Notes under the pieces: model-generated
Told to the model about the DNA's origin: nothing
Seen by the model: the letters and a program-made list of their open reading frames with translations, nothing else
The model's database searches: none
Part shown: one piece after another, positions 33,219 through 43,457 of the stretch
How the letters are laid out: each line of letters opens with the position of its first letter
Position numbering within the stretch: the first letter of the stretch is position 1
Program-made: the position numbers and the translations under genes
Source of the DNA: Symbiodinium natans
Taxonomy: Eukaryota > Sar > Dinophyceae > Suessiales > Symbiodiniaceae
Length of the DNA stretch: 64,000 bases
Direction of reading: 5' to 3'
Assembly (NCBI GenBank): GCA_905221605.1
Contig: CAJNDS010000302.1
Location: forward strand, 715,450 to 779,449

Positions 33219-35326
33219 CGCACTCCTGGCCTGACTGCGGCTGGGTAATGAACAGCGAAGAGGGCTCCTTCTCAGGTGCCTGGCGCCCGGCAGAGAAAAC
33301 CGAATCCCAGGAGACGCCTACGCCACCTTCTTTGAAGGCCAGGAGGGCGCCGAGCTTTGTATCACAGCTGTAAGCCCCAAACCCCGGAGTGTTTTTGAGG
33401 GTGCAGGATTCACAGGTTTAGGGCTTTGGGGGTTTGTTTGAGGTTTCGGGGTTTAGGGTCCAGGGTTTGGGGCTTGGCTTGGCTGCACTTAGCAGGGTAG
33501 CTATAAATTTAATTTTCAGCTGCCTTATTAAAAAAACCACTAAACCCAAAAAGGCTAAGGAACTAAAGTCACAGTAAAGCACCACAGAGTTGGGATCTTC
33601 ATCCCTTCCACTGTCGGCCTTGGCCTGAAAGAAGGGCGTGGTCTTCCTCGGACGGAAGGAGGCGGAGGGTTTCAGTCTGCTACTTTCTGGGTTTGAGGGG
33701 GGGTGGGGGAAGGGCCTTGCTTGGGGTTTCGAGTTTTGGGTTTCGGTTTCAGGCTTGGGGCTCAGGGTTTGGGGCTCAGGGTTTGGGGCTTAGGGTTTGG
33801 GGCTTGGGGTTTGGATTCGTTGTCAGGTTTGGGGCTCAGGGTTTGGGGCTTAAGGTTTGAACTTGTTTTGTTTTGTGGGCGGGCGGAGGGGGGGGGGGGC
33901 ATAGTTCTCTGGTCTCGCAGAGTCTTAAGGAGTTCTGCATCAATTCCTAGGTTCAATGGCTCGAGGCTTTCAAGAAAAAAAAGTGTGGTGCAGGGTTGAA
34001 GGCGCACGGACCAGTGCTTAAAAGCTCCAAACCCTACCATCTCAGTCAAGTGGCGGCTCTTGGGCTACAGCCGTAGTCGACGTTGTCGGTCCTGACGGAA
34101 TGAGTTTTGGGGACTCTTTGGGGTGCGTCTCGGAGAATACTTGCCAATTCTTCGTTCCTCGTAGGCAACTCAGGGAACGTGAGTCCCAGGGATCTTTTAA
34201 GGGACTGCACAAGGCACCTGGCTCCCAGAAGGCGCGACAGGTTGAGGGTTTAGGGTTTAGGGTTTAAAGTTTAGGGTTTAGGGTTCAGGGTTCAGGGTTC
34301 AGGGTTTAGGGTTTAAGGTTTAAGGCTTCGATCCTTCGAAGGGCTGATTGTCCAGGCAGTCGATGGGAAGCCGCACAGGGCCTCGGGCATTCGCGAGCAA
34401 ATGGGGGGCATGAGTGGGCTGAAGGAACCTGCTTTGTGCCGCAAAGCCTGAGCCGTTAAACCCTAAACCCTAAAGCTTAAACCCCAAACCCCAAACCCCA
34501 AACCCTAAACCCTGAACCCTAAACGCTACACAACCAGCCTAACAAACCAAAGGAGGGTCGAGACTCCGAGGACTGCACCGCGCGGAAGGGCGGCAAAAGC
34601 TGTGATACCTGGCGAAGGTCGTGAGCTCCGCCAGAAAGGTCAGGAGCAAGGGTTAGGGTTTAGGGTTTCGGGGGTTTCGGGGGTGTAGGGGGCTTGGAGG
34701 GCTTAAAGGTTTAGCGGGTTTTGAGGGTTTAGAGGGCATAGCGGGTCTAGAGGGGGCTTAGGACTTAGGGGGTGCAAGGGTTTGCGGTAGGGTTTACTTA
34801 CTACAGGGTTTATGGTTCAGAGGGCTGAGGATTTACGACTTAGGGATGAAATTGTGCTTAGAGATGCTTAGAGGGTTAAGGGGCCTGTTGTTTTTTCAAG
34901 GTGCAGTCGGTTAGCGGGTCTTAAGGATTAAACCTAAAACCCTAAACCCTAGGAACCGCTGAGAGCAGTTCAACCCCGGGCCCGGGCCCGATAAACAAAC
35001 ACCCTGGGCCCGAAGCCTCCATACGGGCATTTCTCCCCAAGGAGAAGGTCCAAGACCTTTCTTCTAGGAACGAGTTTCGGATCCCTCCCTCCCCCCCCCC
35101 GCCCCCCCGGCAAAAAAAAAAAAACAAGATATTCTAAGTTAAACACGCCTAAAGCGGTCTCGAGTTGAAGTACCGGACATACCTGATGAGCATCGGCTAC
35201 TGTTCTAAAACAGGCATGTTTGAGCAGACGGCGCCAGTAAGAGGCCATACGATACAACCCTACACTCCCAAAGTCGCACTGCACACAAGCTCAATCAAGT
35301 CGCAACGCGCTCACAAGTCGCAACGA

Positions 35327-35548
35327 TCAGTTGGTCAACTCTTGTGAAACACCCAGAACTTGATGGACTGGGAAGGCAGATCTCTTGTCCTTCCTGAGGG
35401 CCTTACGCTCTGACTCCTGAGTCGCGCTGGGCTGCAATTCTCCCACACTCGCCCGCACTTCTCCTTCCGCGTCAGCAGAGCCAGCTGCTTGTGGCTTCAG
35501 CAAGGTCATGATTTGCCATGGCCACAAGTAGCCAACAGCTTCAACCAT
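35327..35548 (-). CDS. Open frame downstream of G8
   Basis: Frame starting MVEAVGYLWPWQIMTLLK with an Ala/Glu-rich middle (GSADAEGEVRASVGELQP) and stop TGA. Could be an alternative last exon of G8, a separate small gene, or 3' untranslated DNA. CCGGCAG just upstream would serve as acceptor. Confidence 0.35.
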   Translation of the reverse strand: MVEAVGYLWPWQIMTLLKPQAAGSADAEGEVRASVGELQPSATQESERKALRKDKRSAFPVHQVLGVSQELTN

Positions 35549-35625
35549 GCCAGCTGCCGGACTTGAAAATCAGGACCAGAGTCTGGCAAAGCTGAAAATG
35601 CATTCCATGTTTCCTCGTTGGGCCT

Positions 35626-36332
35626 CTAATAGTCTTCGACATCGACCTCCAAGCACTTGGAGCCATACGAGAACATGATTGTAAAAATTTTGCGTCTTCT
35701 TTCACAGCGGCAGGCCATGAGCTCCGGGCTGCAGGTGGCCCTTGCCTGCACTCTCAAGCCCCCAGGTTGATCAGGCGGCAGCAGCAACAGGCCCTTCACT
35801 ATTCTGTGCACTGCACCAACCCTGGCTGTTCTCAGGCGCTTACAAAACACAAACACCTAGATGTAAGGTTTCTCGGTTAAAACATGCAATAAAGGATACA
35901 ACACAAAAACTTGCAAGTAAGGAGCACCCAGAAACCTGCTTGTTGACAGTGCTGTGACATTTCGGCAAACAGAAGGTGGTCTTCCCCTTCAACAATCTGA
36001 AGGCTTTGTGGAGCCTCTGGCCTGCTATGAGGTGTTTTCCCCAGTCATTACGTCTGACAGGTGCTCCGCTCCCTTTGATCTTGAGCTCGAGGGTTCCATA
36101 AACATCAGGATAGCTTCCCATTTGAAGCCCAGTCAGAATGGGATGAACCCTGGCCTGGAGGGAGCAAGCACACTTGCAATCAAGTCATACAAACTTGAAG
36201 CTCCATCATGCTAAATTCTTTGCATGCCACCGGCAAGGGGAACCACACAGAACTCCATCCAGATGGGCTCCTGCATGGATACTGGAAATGGGCCATTGGC
36301 AACCATAGTGAGCGACGTAGACTGTGGAAATC
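35626..36332 (-). CDS. Three-exon 3' end of gene G8
   Basis: Exons 36231-36332 (starts DFHSLRRSLWLPMAHFQY), 35936-36154 (acceptor GCTCCCTCCAG; contains QMGSYPDVYGTLELKIKG and KHLIAGQRLHKAFRLLKG; donor CAG|GTTTCT) and 35626-35856 (acceptor ACATCTAG; VFVFCKRLRTARVGAVHRIV, ends EVDVEDY, TAG). All joins phase 0. This is one of the few stretches free of telomere-like repeats. The intron at 35857-35935 is ordinary sequence. The first exon has a second open frame. No family recognised. Confidence 0.55.
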
Positions 36333-36774
36333 CTGCAAGACCGCAAAGCTGCAAGAAAGATTTTGGCAGGGATCTTCACCAAGCCAAGCATGAAAGACTC
36401 GCAGCCAGGATCCAAGCAAGGAATTGCCACTTGCAGCCCATGCCAAAGCCTGGCACATGATCATTTTTCCTCGAACCAGGCTTCTGCAGCCATGTGGAGT
36501 TTACGTTTAAGCACTGTGTTTGGTTTTTGGGGAAGGGGGGAAGGGGGTACGGGGAGGGGGGGGAGGGGGAAGAAGGGTGAGGGAAGGGTGAGGGAAGGTG
36601 TGGGAAGGGTGGGAAGGAGGGCAGGGGGGGGTGTTGGACACTTAATTCCTACTTGACATAGGTTTCTTTCGAGATAGAATTGTGGATGACGTCAAATGAC
36701 GTCAAATAGTCGCTGAAAAGTTTGGGTGTGCACAGACTGTTGCCTCCAACAAGCCCTAATGTGAGGCTGGCCCA

Positions 36775-37085
36775 TTGAAGCCGCCGAGACCCGCTGGGGC
36801 TGCTGAGGCCATTGAGGCCGCTCAGGCCGCTGAGGCCTCTCAAACCTCTCAGGCCGCAGGGGCCGCTCGCACCCGAGGCCTCAGGCCGCTCAGGCCGCTC
36901 AGGCCTCTGAGGCCGCTGACCGCTCAGGACGCTCAGGCCGCTGAGCCCGCTGAGCCCGCTGCGGGCCGCTCAGGCCACTGAACCCGCTGAGCCCGCTGCT
37001 GAGCCCGCTGAGCCCGCTCAGGACGCTCAGGCCGCAGAGCCCACTGCGGGCCGCTCAGGCCACTGAGCCCGCTGAGGCCTGAGCC
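36775..37085. repeat. 9-bp GC-rich minisatellite
   Basis: Degenerate tandem of GCTCAGGCC / GCTGAGGCC / GCTGAGCCC. One frame gives alternating Glu/Gln-Ala-Ala, another Leu-Arg-Pro. The repeat explains the open frame starting at 36775. Confidence 0.9.
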
Positions 37086-37163
37086 CTGGCTGGCTCCGCT
37101 GTACTGGAGAGGAGTACTGGAGGGGGGCTGGGGAGGAGGGGGGTACCCAAAACACTGGTATAT

Positions 37164-37350
37164 ACAGCGTTTGGGATGTTGGTGTTTCGGGACCGAGACG
37201 CGCTGTCACAAGCATTCGTGCCTTTTGGCGAACATGCCGGAACTACAGGAGCTTACAGCGTTTTTCGGATGTTTGACATTTCTCGAACCAGACACGCTGT
37301 CACAAGCTTTCATGCCTTTTGTTGCGAACATGCCCAAACTACTGGTGTCG
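37164..37350. repeat. Two-copy tandem repeat of about 91 bp
   Basis: Both copies carry ACGCGCTGTCACAAGC or the close ACACGCTGTCACAAGC, TGCCTTTTG and GCGAACATGCC. In translation each gives [AT]LSQAF[VM]PF. The unit is not a multiple of three, so copies fall in different frames. Confidence 0.75.
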
Positions 37351-38149
37351 TTTTTGCCTTTTGCACAACATCAACGCAAGCACAAAGTCTGAGAACCAGG
37401 CCCTTGACCCAAACCCATAAACTCTAGGCTTCCAGCAAAAAAACGCTTTCGCAAAAACATCGCCAGGAAATCTGCGTTTTTGCCACCCAAAAAATATGTT
37501 AAAACGCACTTCCTCTTACAGACGGCGGCACTTTGTCAAACCTAGAGCCACTTCTCTAAACTATGGGGTCCAGCAACCCCTTAATCCTGCCTAAACCCTA
37601 AGCCACACCTGAATCCCGCTGACATGCCAGTGCGGCGAACTGTCTCCAGACTGGTCCATCGTGCTTCTGCAGCCTGCCAAGACTGCCAAGAAGCTTCGGA
37701 GCGCGGACCCAGAACTACAGGGCATCGAACTGGAAAAGCAAATTAAATGTAGACTTCTCTGAAAAATTCTGGCTCGTTTGGGCGTTAGGATGGGCAAAGA
37801 ACGCTGAAAAAACCCACAAAGGCCCCCAAAAAAACACCAACACCCCCGAAAAAGTACCACCCCTAAAACCCCCCGATGTCCTAAAACACACAAAGCCCCT
37901 CCTGAACCATGACATAGCGAGCTGCCCGAATCTAAACCCGACCTCAACCCCAAACACCTAAACCCTGAACCCTCATCACCTACAACCCTTAACCCCACAC
38001 CCCGAAACACCAACAGCCCGAAACCCAGAACCCAAAACCTCTAAACCCCTAAGCCCCTGAACCCCTAAACCCAAGCTTAAATTACCTAGGGAGAACATTT
38101 TTTTTGGGTATTTTTTTGTTTTTTTTTGGGTATTTTTTTTGTTTTGCTT

Positions 38150-38370
38150 GTTTTTGTTCCTTTCTCCTTGTTTCTGCCTATGCTTTTCGCTTTCTGCTTT
38201 TCGCTTGTCGTTTTTTGCCTGTCTGAATTGCTTGTCGCTTTTTGCTTGTCGCTTTTGCTTTTGCTTTTGCTTTTCCTGTTGCTTTTTCTTTTGGTTTTGC
38301 TCTTGCTTGTGCTTCTGCTTTTGCTTTTGCTTTTGCTTTTGCTTTTGCTTTTTCTCTTAGCTCCTTTTTG
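38150..38370. repeat. TTTTGC hexanucleotide-rich tract
   Basis: Degenerate GCTTTT repeats, giving Leu/Phe/Cys-rich frames on the plus strand. Confidence 0.85.
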
Positions 38371-38439
38371 TTTCAGGTCATTTTTTGGCTTTCTGCTTTT
38401 GACGGTTGCTTTTGCTTTTCCATGTTTGTGTCTAGTGTA

Positions 38440-39560
38440 TACATGTAGTATATGTGCATATCGTATATATATATATAGACTATGTACATATATATATATG
38501 TAGTATATCTAGTGTAGTTTTTTTGGTTCATAAGTCATATATATATATATAGTATATATAGGAGAGTATACATGAGATATGTATGATAAATTTTATACAT
38601 ATATATATATAGTGCACATACTATAGGTTATACAACGTGTATATGGATATATATATATATATATGTACAGTGTATATAGCATGCATTTTCACACGCGAAA
38701 AAATATTCTATGGTATATATAGTGTGTATCATAGTATATAGAGTATATATATATATATACTAGTATATATAGTATATATATATATAGAGTATATATAGCA
38801 GTATGTATCAGTTTTATATATATATATATATTCAGTATATATAGTAGGGCATATAGTACATAAAGTAAAAACGTATGTAGTATATATAGTATAGTTTGTA
38901 TATATAGTATATACCGTATAGATCGTATACATATATATTATAGTACATATAGTAGTATATAGTATGTATCGTATATATAGTATATAGTATTAAATATATA
39001 TAATATACTATATGTAATATATATATATATAATACATATATATATATATATAGCAAATATATAGCAATATATATGTAATATATATAGATATATAGAGTTT
39101 ATATAGTATATAGTTTATACATAGTATATATAGTTAATATAGTATAGATATATATATATAATTATATATAGTTATATAGTATATATAGTATAGTATAGTA
39201 TATATAGTATATATATACTATATATATATATACATATAATATACATATAGTATATATATATATATAGCAAATATATAGCAAATATATAGTGTATATACAT
39301 AGAGTATATATAGAATTTATATATATATATATATTCTATATATATTCTATATATATATATATATCTATATAGAATATATATATATATGTATATATATATA
39401 TGTATGGTATATGGTATAGTATATATATATATATATAAATAGTGTATATAGTATAGAAAGCCAAGATTCTTTGATATATGCGTTTGACGGTATGTACAGT
39501 CTGGAAAAATGTGTTTTCTTTTGGTCTTTTATGATATAATATATATTAAGATACACCCTA
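38440..39560. repeat. AT-rich block with TATATA/TAGTATA repeats
   Basis: About 1.1 kb of TATA, GTATATAGTA and ACATATA repeats, strongly self-complementary. No gene seen. Tyr/Ile-rich frames here are repeat translations. Confidence 0.9.
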
Positions 39561-39586
39561 GGCTGCGCCCTCCCTGCAAAGCGTGC

Positions 39587-39860
39587 TTCAAGGCATATGA
39601 ATCTTGTTGAAACCCATCGTGTGAGCATTGTGGTTGCAAATGGGGGGGGGCTGCGCCCCCCCCAACCCCCCCGCTTCTTGTAAGCCGTGCAAAGCGGCTT
39701 CAGAGCCTATGAATCTGGTTGAAACCCATCATGTCAACATTGTGTTTGCAAATGGGGGGGTTGCCCCCCTCCCCCTCCCCCTAAACCCCCAACCCGCTTT
39801 ATTTAAGCCGTGCAAAGCGTGCTTCAAAGCCCATGAATTTTGTTGAAACCCATCTTTAGA
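39587..39860. repeat. Tandem repeat, unit about 115 bp
   Basis: Two full copies and a partial third, marked by ATGAATCTTGTTGAAACCCA, a G-run/C-run pair, and AAGCCGTGCAAAGC. Confidence 0.85.
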
Positions 39861-39861
39861 T

Positions 39862-40160
39862 AATAAGAAATCCCACGAAAAGTTATATGAATCCTATGAA
39901 ACTGTAGAGGGGATGTAGCTTTTTCCTAGGAAAAACCAAGAAAACAAGCCAAGCAAAGAAGTAATAAGTAGTATGAATCCTTGAGAATTTGGACGGAACG
40001 TAGCTTTCTCTCACGAAAAACCAGGAAAACGAACCAAGCCAAAAAGGATAAGTAAGAAATCCCACGAAAAGTAGTATGAATCCTATTAAAATAAAGAGGG
40101 AATGTAGTTTTGTCCTAGGGAAAACCACGAAAACGAACCAAAAATAAAGAAATCCTACGA
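39862..40160. repeat. Tandem repeat, unit about 95-100 bp
   Basis: Three diverged copies with AGAAATCCCACGAAAAGTA, ATGAATCCTAT, GGATGTAGCTTTTTCCTAGG-like and AAAACGAACCAA segments. Confidence 0.8.
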
Positions 40161-40162
40161 AT

Positions 40163-40445
<283 letters not shown>

Positions 40446-40885
40446 TTTTTACTAGTGTTGAGTACAGAACAAGAAAAACAAAAAAATACCCAAAAAAAAA
40501 CAAAAAGAATCCCTAAATTAATTCCGGACCCAATTACCTACACCTCAAGACCCACAACCCAAAAACCCTCAACTAAACCCCTAAAACCTAAACCTTACAT
40601 GAAAAAACACCTTCACCCCCAAAACCAAAAACCCAACACCCCGAAACCCTCACCCCTAAACCCCAAACCCTCAAACCCTCAAGCCTCAAACCCTGAACCC
40701 TCAAACCCTAAACACCTAAACCCCTCGAACCCTCAACGGCCCCACGCCCCAAACTTCCCTGAGCCCAAGACCCTAAACCCTGAACCCTCAACCCTAGAAC
40801 CCTAAACCCTCAACCCTAAACCCGAAACCCGAAACCCTAAACCCGAAACCCGAAACCCTAAACCCTAAATCCTAAACCCTAGAAC

Positions 40886-42920
40886 CCAAATCTTGGGCCC
40901 CGGCCAGGTTCTCGCCTTCGCCCTGCGAGCCTGGCATTCGCTGCGCGACGCAAGCTGCAGCTCTTGCGGTCTACTGGTAGGGTTCGGGGTTTGGGGTTTA
41001 GGGTTTAGGGGTTAGGGTTTAGGGTTTAGGGGTTAGGGTTAGGGTTTAGGGTTTAGGGTTTAGGGCTTAGGGCTTAGGGCTTAGGGTTTAGGGTTGAGGG
41101 TTTAGGGTTCAGGGTTCAGGGTTCAGGGTTCAGGGTTCAGGGTTGAGGGTTGAGGGTTTAGGGTTTAGGGTTTAGGGTTTAGGGTCTAGGGTCTAGGGTC
41201 TAGGGTTTGAGGTGTATTGTTTAGGGCGTAGGGCTTAAACCTGAGCCAGCAGAACCAGCGTTTTGGGGTTTGGGGTTGAAGGTTTCGGGCTTAAGGGAAG
41301 TTTGGGGCTTGGGGGGTTGAGGGTTCGGGGGGTTTAGGGTTTAGGGTTTAGGGTTTAGGTTTTTTTTCTGTTTGCGGTTTAGGCATAAGGTTTAGGTCAA
41401 AGTATAGGGTTTAGTGCAACGTGCTCCCTACACAGCCTCGCTTCAGAGCTTCGTCAGCAAGCGCGGCGCCTTCTTCAATATTCTGACCTTCCGTAGCTTG
41501 TGCTTCTGCCTGTGCGGCTGGGGTGCAACAATGTCGGGTTTATCCCCGAAGTCCTTGAAGCCCTGAAAGCCCTAAAATCTAAACCCCTAGAACCCCCCCA
41601 AACAAAAGAGAGAGAGAGAGAGAGAAAAAAAAAAAAAAAACTAAAGCCCTAAAACCCCTAAACCCCAATCTGAACCTCCGGCTGCTCGGCGTTCTCATCC
41701 TTGCCAGCGCGGGCCTTCATTGGCGTAGGAGTTTTGGGGCTTGGGGGGCTCTTAGGGGCTTGGGGTTTTAGGGGTTTAGGGCGTTGTATGGGTTGAGGGT
41801 CTCAGGGGGCTCGGGAGGTTTGGGGGTCTTACAGTAGGGATTAGGCTTTAGTGGTTTGGGGATTAGGGTTTAGTGGACCGATGCCTTGAAACCTAAGCGG
41901 TCCACTTCTTCTTGGTAGCCCAGTGGTACCCTTTTTGGCCTTTTCCTCTTCTCTAGGTTAGGGTTTAGGGTTTAGGATTTAGGGTTTAGGGTTTAGGGTT
42001 TAGGGTTTAGGGTTTAGGGTTTAGGGTTTAGGGTTTAGGGTTTAGGGTTTAGGGGTTAAAGGTTGGGGGGGTTAGGGCTTTGAGGTTGGCTTGGGGGCCT
42101 CAGGCTCGAGATTTGGGGCATGTGGGGCTGGGGATTCAGAAAATTTGGGGTGCATCTAGGGTTTATGGTTTAGGGCTTAGGGTTTAGGGTTTAGGGTTTA
42201 GGGCTTGGGGTGTAGGGTTTCCAACCATGTGAAGGCCTTAGCGGCTTTCATCTCCTCCTCGCGCTTCTTCTTTCGCAGCTTGGCCTGCCCCACTGTGGAC
42301 TTGTGGTTCGTTGCATTCTTCTTGCTGCTGCTCTTTCATTTTGAGAAAGCGCCACTATCAGCGTAAAGATGCCAGTACGGATATTCCTGAGAGGGAAATT
42401 CATATTTGAGTTGCCAGGGAGAGGTGAGTTCGCCCTTGTTGCCGACACTCTGCATAAACTCGGTGTCACAGCACCCCGGTTCTCCCCAGAGACTCCAAAA
42501 CCCCTTAATTAAGGAATATACCTTAAATCATGTTAGGGTTCCTATTATAATTTAAGGTATATTCCTTAATTAAGGGGTTTTGGAGTCTCTGGGTCCCTAA
42601 GCCACTGCACTCAAGAGCCCGAGGACATCGTGCGGCCCATGCCCGGCTGTGACAGGGCACATTCCCTCAAGAAGCTGCGCCTCGTGGTCCCGCTTCTGCT
42701 TCAGGCGTTCTTAGCTACAACCATGACGGCGAGGGAGAAGGGCGGGGGGGTGGGGGGTTGGTCTAAATCCGGATCCTGTTCTTTTTCGCTCACCCCCCAT
42801 GTAGGGCCAGGGAAAGAAACGGCGTGAAGCGAGCTCTACAGCAGCTGCACAGCTTGGGCAAGCAGCACTACTGAGGACTCGGCTGTACCACTCGGCAGGG
42901 ATGCAAGCATTCTCTCGGAG
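40886..42920 (-). CDS. Six-exon gene model G9, charged protein
   Basis: Exons 42840-42920 (LRENACIPAEWYSRV... ending ACPSCAAA), 42226-42332 (SSSKKNATNHKSTVGQ, then KLRKKKREEEMKAAKAF), 41885-41939 (PKRVPLGYQEEVDRLGFK, GC donor AAG|GCATCG), 41676-41714 (ARAGKDENAEQPE), 41434-41509 (AEAQATEGQNIEEGAALADE...) and 40886-40954 (CVAQRMPGSQGEGENLAGAQ). Phases agree at all five joins (0, 2, 0, 0, 1). The protein moves from very basic (KLRKKKREEE) to acidic. Every intron contains TTTAGGG- or CCCTAAA-type repeat, and a family C inverted-repeat element lies in the first. Neither end of the gene is identified. Function unknown. Confidence 0.6.
41975..42060. repeat. TTTAGGG array in a G9 intron
   Basis: About 11 units between exons 41885-41939 and 42226-42332. 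Confidence 0.95.
42487..42591. mobile_element. Inverted-repeat element, family C
   Basis: CAGAGACTCCAAAACCCC mirrored by GGGGTTTTGGAGTCTCTG, in the first G9 intron. Confidence 0.85.
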
Positions 42921-42995
42921 CTGACCCGCATCGAGCCTGAGGGTTGAGGGCGCAGGCTTCGGCATCAGCTACTTCGAGGAGCCGAAGCACCGAAA

Positions 42996-43125
42996 TTGGC
43001 TGAACCCTAAACCCTAAACCCTAAACCCTAAACCCTAAACCCTAAACCCTAAACCCTAAACCCTAAACCCTAAACCCTAAACCCTAAACCCTAAACCCTA
43101 ACCCTAAACCCTAAACCCTAAACCC
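42996..43125. repeat. CCCTAAA array
   Basis: About 17 units, one 6-bp slip (CCCTAA). Confidence 0.97.
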
Positions 43126-43213
43126 CATCAACTCCCAAGCTCTTGCCTGTCGTCGTTCTTGGGTGCGTCGCTTCGCATGTCAAAAGTGTCAACCCTGAAC
43201 CTTAAACTAGCTC

Positions 43214-43300
43214 ATGGTTGGTATAGTATTAATAATTTACATTTATATTCCTTATTGGGTTTAAGTACCCTTAAAAATGTAAAATGTTACCCAACTATGA
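43214..43300. mobile_element. Short element, family H
   Basis: TGGTTGGTATAGTATTAATA, TTCCTTATTGGGTTTAAGTA, and ACCCAACTATGAC. Confidence 0.6.
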
Positions 43301-43457
43301 CAAAAGTAAACCCTAAACGGAGGACATCAGCTCCAATGCTCCGGAAGTGTGGAGAGTCGTTTTGCGCGAGGCGGCGGCGATGATGAGAGTAGGCGGATGA
43401 GGCTTTGAACTCGAGTCCCTAAGCCCTAAGCCCTAAGTCCTCAACCCTAAACCAAAC

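Noticed and set aside
35954-36214. Plus-strand 86-codon frame with LEGSINIRIASHLKPS
   Set aside because: Attractive composition, but it is antisense to G8 exon 35936-36154, which links to two neighbours in phase.
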